This document shows, piece after piece, positions 27,041-36,757 of a DNA stretch of 64,000 bases. The stretch's first letter is position 1. Each line of letters begins with the position of its first letter. Both the position numbers and the translations under genes were made by a program. Source of the DNA: Neobacillus bataviensis. GTDB lineage: Bacteria; Bacillota; Bacilli; Bacillales_B; DSM-18226. The stretch lies in the NCBI RefSeq assembly GCF_019969725.1, contig NZ_JAHXYW010000005.1, positions 62,001-126,000 of the forward strand, given 5' to 3'. A model generated the notes under the pieces. The model saw only the letters and a list, made by a program, of their open reading frames with translations. It had not been told where the DNA came from and did no database searches.

Positions 27041-27100
27041 AAAAGCGTAAGCGCCTTGTTCAGCCCCGACAAGAAACCTCGAGGGGCTAGGCGCTGGAGC
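27041..27100. repeat. Bacillaceae-type intergenic hairpin repeat
   Basis: AGCGCC (27050-27055) and AGCCCC (27062-27067) pair with GGGGCT (27083-27088) and GGCGCT (27090-27095), giving a two-step GC-rich hairpin. The AAAAGCGTAAGCGCCTTG start matches a repeat type I recognise from many Bacillaceae intergenic regions. It sits between the FGGY kinase and GH20 genes. No T-run, so it is probably not a terminator. Confidence 0.6.
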
Positions 27101-27136
27101 TGGGCAATTCTCAAAGTCGAATTTATACTTTATTTT

Positions 27137-29020
27137 CTAACTAGAAAAACCTCCGGCAGTTACAATACGATGGTATGTATTTCGGCCTAAAGCACCTTCA
27201 GGCATTTTCCATGGTGCATCATAATAAAGTCTTTCTGCTTCCAGCTCTTCTAAGCATGTAAGGTTTCCATCAAGCCACTGCTGTAGTCGATACTCCGCTG
27301 ATTCTAATCGAGACAAAACTCCGCCATATCGAATATCAATAATCTCCCACCCAAAGGGCTTCATCGTTGAGAACCATAATGATCGGTGCAGCTTACGCAG
27401 GTCATCCACCAAAGTTCGTAATGAAGAGAGCTTTGCTGTTAAGCGTGTTAACTCCTGTTTATCCTTCAGGTCATAAGCTGATTTCAATTGGACTCCTATC
27501 TCAGCTTTAACACTCAAAACAAAGGCTAACTTTGTGTAAAAACTAAACAGCTCTGAAAAGCTTGTATTCCGTTCTTTTGCTGTTTCTAGCCGAGCAGCTA
27601 AGCTTGCATAATGTTCCTTCAACGGCAGAGAGCGAATATTGGCATCATATAAGCCGTGTAAAACATCTTGCCATAGCAAAAATTTAGATGGGTGGGATTC
27701 ATGCAGATTATCTTTTGAAACACCCGGTGTCTCATCAAATTCATTTAAAACCAGAAAATCATCCCAATTGCCTCCGGTACAGAATGCAAACCTTTTAGCC
27801 AATCGGTCTTGGCTTATCTCATTTCCATATCCATGCTCAGCAAACAGCTGCAGTCCTGCCAATCCTGAGAAGGGATGTGTTTCTGCCCCATTATCTCCCC
27901 ACATCGTCGCGAATACTTCGGTAATTCCTTCTTTCTTACAAGCCCCTAAAGCGGCATTCGTAGTTGCAATCGTCTTTCCATAGTTAGGAGCAATCCCATT
28001 CCATGTCCAGACGCCCCCAGCAAAAATCGGCTCAGAGCCAAACTCTTTATGTTTTTGCAAAAAGGTCCGGTAAAATTCTTCATCTGTATGGTAATAATCC
28101 CAATAAACGAATTGAACACCCTTTGGCATCGATTCAATGACATCATTAGGTATTTGAGCATTCAGGTCGTAATAATTTCCTGTTTTAGAACCGAGCCGAA
28201 AATACATATCGCTCCAGATCATCGGTTTTAATGAAAGCTTTTCAGCAAGTTCCACAACCTTATGGAGATGTTGGTTCATAATATCAAATCGTTTTTGGTA
28301 TCCGTTATGCTCCAAGTATTTTCCCAACCCAAGCTGGTGAGCTTCATCCATGCCAATATGAACGCGGCTGCTGCGAAACGGCCTCGATGCTGCTTTCAAC
28401 AGCTCTTCAATGAATTCATAGGTTTCCTCATTCCCGACTAATAAGATATCGGATGTATCTTTGATGTTAGCTGCGTAATTCCATTTTAAGGCCTCTGTTA
28501 AATGAGCGAGCGTCTGGATACAAGGAATCATTTCAATTCCAAAATGATTGGCATAATCATCACAGGCTTGCAATTCCTTCTCACTATATCTCCCGCGCAT
28601 GTATCCGAAATAGGGGTATTTTTCGACTGTGAAGGTATCCTCTGTATACATCATCACAACATTCAAACCCATTAATGCCATTTTTCTAAGCAGGGATCGA
28701 ATCCCTTCCACCATCATAACAGCATTGCGGGATACATCCACCATGACCCCATTCGTGTTAAATTGCGGCGTTTCACTTACATGAAACTCATTGCATTCGT
28801 TAAACTCTTGTAACCATAAGCCTAATGCCCGGAAGAAATGGATTTTTTCTTGAAAGGAAATTTGCCCGCCATTTTCGCAACAGCTTACCGTCAAGGGACC
28901 GTCCGTTTGTGTCACACAAATCGGAAATCCTTCTTCACTGCGTTCAATGTTTAGATCATGGCTGATAACTTCCAATCCTTTTTCAAGCTCTGTAATGTCA
29001 CCATAAAAGTGAATCTTCAT
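27137..29020 (-). CDS. GH20 family beta-N-acetylhexosaminidase
   Basis: 627 aa. An N-terminal alpha/beta domain (about 1-90) is followed by a TIM barrel beginning NGVMVDVSRNAVM. The catalytic pair Asp225-Glu226 lies in HIGMDEAH, the typical GH20 motif for substrate-assisted cleavage of beta-GlcNAc or beta-GalNAc. The C-terminal ~200 residues are helical. No signal peptide, so probably cytoplasmic. GAGGTG lies about 10 bases before the ATG, and the gene starts seven bases after the GH1 stop. With GH84 it supplies GlcNAc to NagA. The helical tail and missing secretion signal suggest the intracellular GH20 subgroup. Confidence 0.87.
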   Translation of the reverse strand: MKIHFYGDITELEKGLEVISHDLNIERSEEGFPICVTQTDGPLTVSCCENGGQISFQEKIHFFRALGLWLQEFNECNEFHVSETPQFNTNGVMVDVSRNAVMMVEGIRSLLRKMALMGLNVVMMYTEDTFTVEKYPYFGYMRGRYSEKELQACDDYANHFGIEMIPCIQTLAHLTEALKWNYAANIKDTSDILLVGNEETYEFIEELLKAASRPFRSSRVHIGMDEAHQLGLGKYLEHNGYQKRFDIMNQHLHKVVELAEKLSLKPMIWSDMYFRLGSKTGNYYDLNAQIPNDVIESMPKGVQFVYWDYYHTDEEFYRTFLQKHKEFGSEPIFAGGVWTWNGIAPNYGKTIATTNAALGACKKEGITEVFATMWGDNGAETHPFSGLAGLQLFAEHGYGNEISQDRLAKRFAFCTGGNWDDFLVLNEFDETPGVSKDNLHESHPSKFLLWQDVLHGLYDANIRSLPLKEHYASLAARLETAKERNTSFSELFSFYTKLAFVLSVKAEIGVQLKSAYDLKDKQELTRLTAKLSSLRTLVDDLRKLHRSLWFSTMKPFGWEIIDIRYGGVLSRLESAEYRLQQWLDGNLTCLEELEAERLYYDAPWKMPEGALGRNTYHRIVTAGGFSS

Positions 29021-29027
29021 ACAATCT

Positions 29028-30371
29028 CTACACCTCGAACCAATAGTTTTGATTCAATTTGCTGTACCAAAAATAGCTGTCTTTTTTCGTTCTTTTTAAG
29101 GTTTGATAGTCGACATGAACAAGACCGAATCGCATGCTATAACCATATGACCATTCATAATTATCCATCAAAGACCAAATACAATAGCCTTTTAAATTCA
29201 CTCCGGACTCGAGCGCACGACTAATCTGCGTCAAGTGTTGCTTAAGGTATTTAATACGTTTGTCGTCGCGGACACGGCCATCAGCTGGGTCTTGATTATA
29301 GGTCGCGCCATTTTCCGTAATAACGATCGGAACATCACCATATTTATTTTTTATATCCATCAATACCTTATAAAAGGCATCTGCATAGATGGTAAATCCA
29401 ATGTCTGTTTTATCAAATAGACCATCAATATGCTCACAATCAAACGTTCCCTGGCCTTCTTTATATCTTGACACCGTCCCAGTATAAAAGTTGATTCCCA
29501 AAATATCGATAGGCTGCGAAATAATTTCCATATCGCCTTCCTGAATGTTTACTTTTGCACCCTTTTTTGCAAACCAATCTACTAATATTTGGGGGTAGCT
29601 GCCTTTAAATACAGGATCAAAAAACCATTCCATAAACCAGGCTGAAATTCGCTTACAAGCCTCGATATCTTCCTGACGATTACTAAATGGTTCATACCAA
29701 GTAACATTTGGGGCAAAACCAATTTCACCGGGAATTCCGAGTTCTTTAAATCGGTTAACAGCTCGTCCATGAGCAAGCAGCAGGTGATGTGCCACATCAA
29801 GAGAAGTCTGAAGATCTGTTTCACCAGGAGCCTGTTCGCCAACAAAATATCCTAAAAATGAAACACACCAAGGTTCATTAATGGTTATCCATGATTTGAT
29901 TTTTCCGGAAAACTCACGGAACAATAAATCTGAATACTCTACAAATGCCTCAATGGTCTGGCGATTCTTCCAGCCGCCATCATCTTGGAGGGCTTGCGGC
30001 AGGTCCCAGTGATAGATGGTACAAAGCGGTTCAATTCCGTTTTCCAATAATTTATCAACAAATTGATGGTAATGATCGAGTCCTTTTTGATTGACCTCTC
30101 CTCTGCCATATGGAAAAATTCTTGGCCAGGCTATCGAGAAACGATAGGTGCTAACCCCCAATTCTTTTAATAGAGCAATATCTTCATCCATCCGATGATA
30201 ACTGTCACAGGCGATATCGCCGTTGTCCCCATTTCTGACCTTTCCGGGAATTCGGCTATAGGTATCCCAGATGGACATGCCTCGGCCATCTTCGTTATAG
30301 GCACCTTCTATTTGATAAGACGCAGTCGATACGCCAAAACGAAAATCTTTAGGAAATGTAATAATTGCCAT
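29028..30371 (-). CDS. GH1 family beta-glucosidase/beta-glycosidase
   Basis: 447 aa, the standard GH1 length. FRFGVSTASYQIEGAYNEDG at the N-terminus, acid/base Glu166 in TINEPW and nucleophile Glu353 in VITENGA are all intact. Retaining hydrolysis of beta-glucosides, beta-galactosides or beta-mannosides; FGVSTASYQIEG and the C-terminal GYCIWSLMDNYEWSYGY fit the BglA beta-glucosidase type rather than phospho-beta-glucosidases. Cytoplasmic. AAGGAGG precedes the ATG closely. In an alpha-mannosidase/hexosaminidase setting a beta-mannosidase role is possible but unproven. Confidence 0.93.
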   Translation of the reverse strand: MAIITFPKDFRFGVSTASYQIEGAYNEDGRGMSIWDTYSRIPGKVRNGDNGDIACDSYHRMDEDIALLKELGVSTYRFSIAWPRIFPYGRGEVNQKGLDHYHQFVDKLLENGIEPLCTIYHWDLPQALQDDGGWKNRQTIEAFVEYSDLLFREFSGKIKSWITINEPWCVSFLGYFVGEQAPGETDLQTSLDVAHHLLLAHGRAVNRFKELGIPGEIGFAPNVTWYEPFSNRQEDIEACKRISAWFMEWFFDPVFKGSYPQILVDWFAKKGAKVNIQEGDMEIISQPIDILGINFYTGTVSRYKEGQGTFDCEHIDGLFDKTDIGFTIYADAFYKVLMDIKNKYGDVPIVITENGATYNQDPADGRVRDDKRIKYLKQHLTQISRALESGVNLKGYCIWSLMDNYEWSYGYSMRFGLVHVDYQTLKRTKKDSYFWYSKLNQNYWFEV

Positions 30372-30430
30372 GAAATATGGCCTCCTTTCAATATGGTTAT
30401 ATATAAGGAGGGCGTGTACCTCCTTGTAAA

Positions 30431-33400
30431 CTATGATGTTATTTTTCTTAAAATCGTTTCATTTTCAACGGCAAGATCAGTTTGTTTGACATAGGGCTGC
30501 GGTTTGAGCTGTGCCTTTTCTTTTTCCAGCCAGTCCTTCCATTCCACCATGTCTTTAGCAAGAGTAACACTGCTCAAGATTCTTAATTCTGTGTGTGCCT
30601 GCTTGCTTAGCAGGGAACGAACGTCCCCTAGATATCGGATTAATATTTCATATCCAATTGCGCTTCCACACCGTGCTAAGGCACGGCCAATCGCCAATTC
30701 AAGCAGTGCGCGTCTCTCAAGGAAAAAATCTGCTTGATGGCGAGCATAACACTGCTGCTTGTTTAGAGAGGGAATAGACCATAATTGCTTTAGAATGGGA
30801 ACAGCGCCGACATCTCCTAATCTTTCAGCTCCCACGCAAACGGCGTGGATGTAATAGAAAATCCCCCACATTTTATCTTTAAAATCCTCAGCGGTCGGAT
30901 TTAATAAATCAGCCACACGCTGCCAAACTTCAATGCTTCGCCTATCCTTGGTAAGTCCGAGGGAGTACAGTAAATAACAGACATCAGGCATTGCCCCATG
31001 ATCAGGGGGCATTGTCACATACAAGATATCCGCAGTCCTTTTCGGCAATTGCTCCCCTTCAAGCATTGTCATAATTTCCGATATCAAGGCTGGAACACCA
31101 GTTGTTGATTCATACATGGCCAACGCTTGGGCAATTCGAATCTTTCGAATCCCATTGGAATCCTCATATGCTTTTTCGAGTAAAGGAATAATCCGCTTCC
31201 CGACTGTACAAATTTCAACGAAGGGAATCCGCTTTTGATAGATTTCATTCATCCGCATATTTGAGTATTCATAAAGAGGCTCTTTTTCCTCAATCGATTC
31301 AATTAATGACAACAGTTGCTCATCTGAATAAGAGATAGTGTCTATTTTTCTCGTTATTATACTTTCGGGCAGTAAACCTGCTTGTACGATTCTTTCCTGT
31401 AAAAGACGGTAGTCTACCATTCTAGGAACTTTACTTTCCTTTACCGCCATTGCTGCTGCAAGTGCTGCAATTCCGCCCAGATTTTCTAAATCCGATTGCA
31501 TGCGGATGGCAGGCAGGGCATCATGTGTGGCTGATATCGCTTTACCAACTACTAGAATGCCATCAAGCCCTTTTGGCAGAAGCATTCGATATGGAATTTC
31601 TATTTCCAGGTTTGGTGGAATCAAACCTGAATGTAACCAGTTTGCCGTACTGATTCCTTTCATATCATGGTTGCTAAAATGAATATTGATACAATCCGGC
31701 CAGCTTCGCTGGAGTAGTTGATCGCTCATATTCATGATGACGTCCCCCGTAATATGACGGCTCTCTCTTGGTGCAACATAAATTCCGTGATCATGGCACC
31801 CATCGACATCAAGGCTCCATCTTCTTCTCCCAGCTAAAATCGCTCTGGTGTAGTCCTGCACATCTGATACATTTACCATACTAGTGAAATTATTTTGCAA
31901 TTTCCCTGGGGAATTATATTGTGCCAGCGAATACCACATCACGACATGATCGCGGGCAGAACCGTATACAAATTCAGCACCGGCAAAGGCAGCCAGATCG
32001 CCATCACCAGTCGCATCAATCACACAGTCTGCCATGATTGAGCATGGACCCCATCTTGTTGCTGCAAGACTGCCGCACACACGAGTTCCTTTTGTGATGG
32101 CGCCAAAAGTAATGGTGTTAAACAACATATCGATTCCTAGATGATCCGCTGTTTCTATAAGGGCATATTTCTTCGCTTCGATATTCCACTTATGACCTTT
32201 GTACTTGATTCTCTTCTGTACATTTTTAACGAGCTTGGTAATGTTCTCAGCATACCCATGACGATGTCCAAACCAATAACTATCAACCCCGCCAAACGTA
32301 CCAGTGCCGCCTAGACCAGGGTTGAGGTCAACCAGGATGGTATTCATTCCTTCTTGTGCACAAACCAGGGCTGCTGAACCTCCGCTCGAACCGCCGCCTG
32401 TAACGAGCACATCAGCCGTTTTTGAAAGGTAAATTTCTTGAATAGGAACGTTCCCGAAATTGAGTTGACGTTCTAAAAAGTCAACAGGAATCCTTACTTC
32501 ATAAGGAGAATCCATTTGTTGAAGATGATTTCTTGTCTGTAAAAGATCCAGATTTTCCACGGTAAAGGTTTCAACCAACTTTGCAAACTGTTCGCCATAG
32601 CTGGCTGCTTTGAAAGGATCAAGCCAGCCTGCATTGTTATGTTCGTAAAAATCCCGATAAAAACACCATGTATTAGGATGGTTTATGCTAAAGCTTCCTA
32701 ACTGAATATTTTCTCGAATTCGAATGTCTTCTTCATCCATCGGATATGGACCATTTAATTCATTGGAGCTGGTACATAGCAACGCTTTTTGAAACTCTGA
32801 AATATTGTGAACTAGAAATTCTGTTAGTGCAATTCCTAACTTTTGAGATTCAAACTCACGAAGACGATTTCCATCAATGCTGTTTTCAGCATGTGAAACA
32901 ATCTGATATTCAATATAGCAATGACCATTTTCATGAAAACCTGGGTAGAGATAGACTTTATTATCCTTTATGCCTAAACTGGATGGAACGGTTATTTCTT
33001 CTTGTCCATTCGCTTGCACATTCGTAAACTCTAATACGCGTTTATAGCAAGCCATTTCTCCATGGAACGCAGCTTTAACTTCATTACCAGCCAAAAATGA
33101 AGTAATGGCGGTTTCAGAAGCATCAACAATCGATTGACAGCGGATTAATTGCCTTCCAGATTTATTAGCAATGACTAAACCATTCCCGTTGTCCTCAGAA
33201 CGTGTTAGTGCTATTGGAATTGATGCATATACTAACTCCACGCCTGCTGCCAATACTTCATCTTCCAACTTTATTTTTAATTTATCGACATGGAAAATGA
33301 TCGATTGTGAACTTCCATAAGGCAGTTTTTTTCCACAGGCCCCTATACATGCTTCCATAAGTCTAGAACTTTGATGCCCAGAATGAAGGATCCAAGGCCG

Positions 33401-33574
33401 GAGTGTTGCTGTCATTTCACTTCCTAAATAAGTCCTGGATTCTACTACGATCACACGTTTTCCTTGATTGGCGAATTCTATGGCACTCGCTAACCCAGCA
33501 AAGGAGCCTCCAATTATGGCCACATCCACCTCCGCCAATATTGGAATGGCTTGAGCAGGCAATTGCAGTTTCAT
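30431..33574 (-). CDS. FAD-dependent oxidoreductase with two FAD domains
   Basis: About 1047 aa. Two consecutive FAD-binding units are visible: VDVAIIGGSFAGLASAIEFA near the N-terminus, and ADVLVTGGGSSGGSAALVCAQEG around residue 390, followed by GLGGTGTFGGVDSYW and DCVIDATGDGDLAAFAGAEF. The second resembles the FAD_oxidored family; the first is a shorter, possibly degenerate copy. Residues from about 760 on are helical and HEAT-like. Starts are ambiguous: three GTG codons and ATG 33574 follow AAGGGGG. It lies between GH36 and GH1 genes, so a flavin-dependent oxidation or elimination on a sugar is plausible. No function is established. Confidence 0.75.
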   Translation of the reverse strand: MKLQLPAQAIPILAEVDVAIIGGSFAGLASAIEFANQGKRVIVVESRTYLGSEMTATLRPWILHSGHQSSRLMEACIGACGKKLPYGSSQSIIFHVDKLKIKLEDEVLAAGVELVYASIPIALTRSEDNGNGLVIANKSGRQLIRCQSIVDASETAITSFLAGNEVKAAFHGEMACYKRVLEFTNVQANGQEEITVPSSLGIKDNKVYLYPGFHENGHCYIEYQIVSHAENSIDGNRLREFESQKLGIALTEFLVHNISEFQKALLCTSSNELNGPYPMDEEDIRIRENIQLGSFSINHPNTWCFYRDFYEHNNAGWLDPFKAASYGEQFAKLVETFTVENLDLLQTRNHLQQMDSPYEVRIPVDFLERQLNFGNVPIQEIYLSKTADVLVTGGGSSGGSAALVCAQEGMNTILVDLNPGLGGTGTFGGVDSYWFGHRHGYAENITKLVKNVQKRIKYKGHKWNIEAKKYALIETADHLGIDMLFNTITFGAITKGTRVCGSLAATRWGPCSIMADCVIDATGDGDLAAFAGAEFVYGSARDHVVMWYSLAQYNSPGKLQNNFTSMVNVSDVQDYTRAILAGRRRWSLDVDGCHDHGIYVAPRESRHITGDVIMNMSDQLLQRSWPDCINIHFSNHDMKGISTANWLHSGLIPPNLEIEIPYRMLLPKGLDGILVVGKAISATHDALPAIRMQSDLENLGGIAALAAAMAVKESKVPRMVDYRLLQERIVQAGLLPESIITRKIDTISYSDEQLLSLIESIEEKEPLYEYSNMRMNEIYQKRIPFVEICTVGKRIIPLLEKAYEDSNGIRKIRIAQALAMYESTTGVPALISEIMTMLEGEQLPKRTADILYVTMPPDHGAMPDVCYLLYSLGLTKDRRSIEVWQRVADLLNPTAEDFKDKMWGIFYYIHAVCVGAERLGDVGAVPILKQLWSIPSLNKQQCYARHQADFFLERRALLELAIGRALARCGSAIGYEILIRYLGDVRSLLSKQAHTELRILSSVTLAKDMVEWKDWLEKEKAQLKPQPYVKQTDLAVENETILRKITS
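32445..32455. promoter_or_regulatory. Intragenic operator-like site
   Basis: GGAACGTTCCC, identical in its core to the operators near the LacI-family gene, lies inside the FAD oxidoreductase gene. On the coding strand it reads GGG AAC GTT CC. It could be a secondary operator or a chance match. Confidence 0.25.
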
Positions 33575-33595
33575 CACCACCACAGCCCCCTTAAG

Positions 33596-35749
33596 TTAGT
33601 CAGCTTTTGCAATCTCAACCAGCACTTCGCCTTGAAGGTCATTACAATCAATTGTATAAAGCTGTTTATTTGCAGAGTCTTTCTGTACTTGTACTTCTTT
33701 ACCATTAACCGATGCTTTCAATAATGGATTCTCAGAAAGTAAGGCAAAAACGCCGCCTTCCTTTAAAATCACCTTCATATCTTTTCCAGTGCTCCATACG
33801 TTTTCTATCCCATCATTACAAATTAGCTTATTCAGCAGGCCAATTGGTGTTATCGAATCTTGAATTGGGATAATGACATACAAAGAAACACCATTCTCAG
33901 CTAATTCGATGCTGATTCGTTCATCTTTATTAACTTTCCAATGTTTTTTCGTCATTACGTCAAAAATAACGAACGTTTCGCCATTAAGAGCTGGAATATC
34001 GTTTGCGCCAATCGATCCATGAACCGATTCATTTCCTTCAGAAATATGAAAGGCAGCAACAACCCCCGCACCTTTACAAGTATTCCAAATTTTTAACGGT
34101 ATCCTTGTTGTAATAGGATCAATAAATAGACAGTCCTCGGTTGGGACTCCAGGCTGATCACAACGAATAATTTTTCCATCTTTATAGACTAAAGGCCAAA
34201 TTTTATCTGGATTCGTTTGGTCAACAGCATCACTAAAATAGATCGGACCGCCACTAACCACTCGCAATACCATATTTTGCATATCGTCATGATTATGTGT
34301 CCAATACATATCCCAGTCACCCCAATAGAACGCGCCGTGGTAAAGGGAATTATAGGCATTTTGTAATGCATGCTCTTTAAAGCTGTTGTTTTCCTGTGGA
34401 ACAAAGTCATCACTATTGCGTGATACAGCTGAGTATGGACGATGCCATATATTTTCCGCTGCCATTCCCATACAATTAATGACAGTATTATCAAAATGCA
34501 TGGAGCAGGAAGCTTCAAGTGCTGTATGGGCCCCGCTTGCTGCCTCACCCACTGATTTGTGATTTCCCATAAAGTTGGAGAGGGCACTTTGGCTGTCAAC
34601 CTTTACAAAGTCAATTCCATCTTTCTTCAATTTGGAGTGCCAGGAATGCCAAAAACCAAATCCCTCTTCCGCTTTTGGCGAAGGAATAAGGCTGCCATTC
34701 TTTGTTTTATATAAATGCTTGTCCAACGATTTAGCGATCGGACTCTCTGGTGCAATTCCTTCCCAGTAGCCTGCAAGGGTGTGCCAAACTCCTACCCAGT
34801 TAATACCATAATTATTCTTTAATGATGAAACGGTATTGGACAATCCATTTGGAAATTTATCCCTGTCCGCATTAAAGGATTGAAGCTTTTTTCCATCGAT
34901 CTCAGACCAGCCATCATCAATCATCATCCATTTAACAGGGAGCTGTTTTTGCTTGATTTCTTCAGCTTTTGTGAGAATTCCTTCCTCATTAACGGCATGA
35001 TAGAAGGCATCCCAGCTGCACCAGCCTAGGTAATCCAAAATTTCAGGGTAGTTTTTTTCTTCTCTTGGAAGAGTGCTTTGGCCAGTGACTGTTAAGGCAG
35101 CTTTGACATTTTCATTCACTAAATCAAATGGATTCATTGCCGTCCCTAAAATGAATGCAAATGTAGATAAATGATCATATCCGCCATGGAAGGGAGAAAT
35201 GGATATTTGTACGCCCTTCTCCGTTCCGGCTAAATCTGTCCGCGATATTTCATCACAAACTGGCAGGAAATGATAATAATTTTGCTCATTTTTTAAAAGT
35301 AAAGATTGGGTTCGTTCTGGTAATTCTTGAATGTTTTTTGTAAAAAACGGACGCGTCCACCAATCTTTATGCTGGTAGTTCGCCATAATCTCGTAATCTT
35401 CCATCAGCTTATTAATGGTAATAGTAACGGCATGCTTCGCTGAAAAAAAGAGCTGCTTCTTAAATAGCTCTTCATTTTTTATAGATGCATTAACAAACGT
35501 TGTGATAAATGATTCGTAGCAGTTGAATGTTAATGCTGCCGTGATTGTTTCCGTCTCATCACAAAAGTTAAAAAGATACTGCTTATATTCGCCGAGCTTA
35601 TCTGCTCCAGAACCCTCTTCTACTTTTTCAAGTTCTAATGATTGATTGGATTTGCCTTCAAGATTAATAGACACTTGAATCTCTGAAAAAATCCTCTTTT
35701 GATCGAAAAGACATTGCTGATCGTCTTCTTTTTGCTGGAATTGGAACAT
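33596..35749 (-). CDS. GH36-type alpha-galactosidase (raffinose synthase/Sip1-like)
   Basis: 717 aa. The barrel carries LDYLGWCSWDAFY, WMMIDDGWSEI and the probable nucleophile Asp385 in FVKVDSQS, the raffinose-synthase/Sip1 pattern of GH36-like enzymes. N-terminal (about 1-220) and C-terminal (about 600-717) beta-rich domains flank it. It probably releases alpha-linked galactose; bacterial members of this branch are little studied and other alpha-sugars are possible. AGGAG lies seven bases before the ATG. It is between ROK and FAD oxidoreductase genes in the long operon. No signal peptide. Confidence 0.82.
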   Translation of the reverse strand: MFQFQQKEDDQQCLFDQKRIFSEIQVSINLEGKSNQSLELEKVEEGSGADKLGEYKQYLFNFCDETETITAALTFNCYESFITTFVNASIKNEELFKKQLFFSAKHAVTITINKLMEDYEIMANYQHKDWWTRPFFTKNIQELPERTQSLLLKNEQNYYHFLPVCDEISRTDLAGTEKGVQISISPFHGGYDHLSTFAFILGTAMNPFDLVNENVKAALTVTGQSTLPREEKNYPEILDYLGWCSWDAFYHAVNEEGILTKAEEIKQKQLPVKWMMIDDGWSEIDGKKLQSFNADRDKFPNGLSNTVSSLKNNYGINWVGVWHTLAGYWEGIAPESPIAKSLDKHLYKTKNGSLIPSPKAEEGFGFWHSWHSKLKKDGIDFVKVDSQSALSNFMGNHKSVGEAASGAHTALEASCSMHFDNTVINCMGMAAENIWHRPYSAVSRNSDDFVPQENNSFKEHALQNAYNSLYHGAFYWGDWDMYWTHNHDDMQNMVLRVVSGGPIYFSDAVDQTNPDKIWPLVYKDGKIIRCDQPGVPTEDCLFIDPITTRIPLKIWNTCKGAGVVAAFHISEGNESVHGSIGANDIPALNGETFVIFDVMTKKHWKVNKDERISIELAENGVSLYVIIPIQDSITPIGLLNKLICNDGIENVWSTGKDMKVILKEGGVFALLSENPLLKASVNGKEVQVQKDSANKQLYTIDCNDLQGEVLVEIAKAD

Positions 35750-35773
35750 TTGTATACTCCTTTTGTTTATTGG

Positions 35774-36757
35774 TTATCGTCTTTCCCTAATTTCCAAAGC
35801 GTATTTTGCAACAGACAGAGAAGCCAGATCTCCAACACTTTCTTTTAATCCTGAAGGAACGATGGTGCAAACCTCAAGAGAGTAAGAAAGTGCTTCTTTT
35901 TGAAGCTCTTCCATAACAAATGGCTTCAGGATTTCCTCTTGGCGCAAATAAATGCTGCCGATGACAACCTTTTCAGGATTTAGCATATCTACTAAAAGAG
36001 CTAAGCCTCTTCCTAATTTCCGTCCAACTATTTTATAAATTTCTACAGCTAGCTCATCTCCGGCTTGAGCCGCTTCCCCAACTGTTTTAGCTGTAATCTC
36101 CTCTATTTCTTCCTTCGAAGAACATATGGAAGTGATTTTCCCTTGATCCAGCCAATCCTTTACCATTGGTTGGGATAATCGTGCGATTCCACCACCGCTG
36201 CAAAAACCTTCAAATGAACCTGCTTTTCCAAATCCAACTGGACCATCATGCTCCAATCGTACATGGCCAACTTCACCTGCCATATCATTTGTTCCAGTAT
36301 ATAAACGGCCATCGAAAATGAAACCAGCTCCCATCCCTGTGCCAAAAGTCAGAAAAATCATGTTGTTTGTGCCTTTACCGGCGCCCCATTTCCATTCAGC
36401 CAAAGCACAGGCGTTGGCATCATTTTGGATCGAGCAAGGAACGTTAAACCGCTCCCGTAATGGTGTCAGAACATCAATTCGGTCCCAATTTGGCAAATTA
36501 GGCGGTGATAAAACCAAGCCTTTTTTACTGTCAAGTGGTCCGCCGCAGCTAATTCCTATTGCTTTTAATTTAAGTTCTTCCTGGTCAAACAATAATGTTT
36601 CTAATTCGTTCATCATAAGTAATAGTGCTTCATCGGGAGTATTAGGTGTTGGAAAGCTTTTTTTGGCAATCAGCTCAATCCCGTCATCAACTTCGAGTCC
36701 TAATACGACCGCACACTTTGTTCCACCGATATCTAACCCTGCCAGAACCGGAATCAT
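35774..36757 (-). CDS. ROK family protein lacking the zinc-site cysteines
   Basis: 327 aa. GLDIGGTKC, TFGTGMGAGFI and GEVGHVRLEHDG show the ROK fold and ATP site. The usual CxCGxxGCxE zinc motif is replaced by GFGKAGSFEGFCSGGG, so only the geometry of the signature loop survives. Similar cysteine-free ROK proteins are known, so the gene need not be dead, but sugar specificity may differ from the zinc-bearing ROK at 12919. It overlaps the SIS gene by ATGA, so both products are made together. Likely a hexose or amino-sugar kinase. Confidence 0.83.
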   Translation of the reverse strand: MIPVLAGLDIGGTKCAVVLGLEVDDGIELIAKKSFPTPNTPDEALLLMMNELETLLFDQEELKLKAIGISCGGPLDSKKGLVLSPPNLPNWDRIDVLTPLRERFNVPCSIQNDANACALAEWKWGAGKGTNNMIFLTFGTGMGAGFIFDGRLYTGTNDMAGEVGHVRLEHDGPVGFGKAGSFEGFCSGGGIARLSQPMVKDWLDQGKITSICSSKEEIEEITAKTVGEAAQAGDELAVEIYKIVGRKLGRGLALLVDMLNPEKVVIGSIYLRQEEILKPFVMEELQKEALSYSLEVCTIVPSGLKESVGDLASLSVAKYALEIRERR

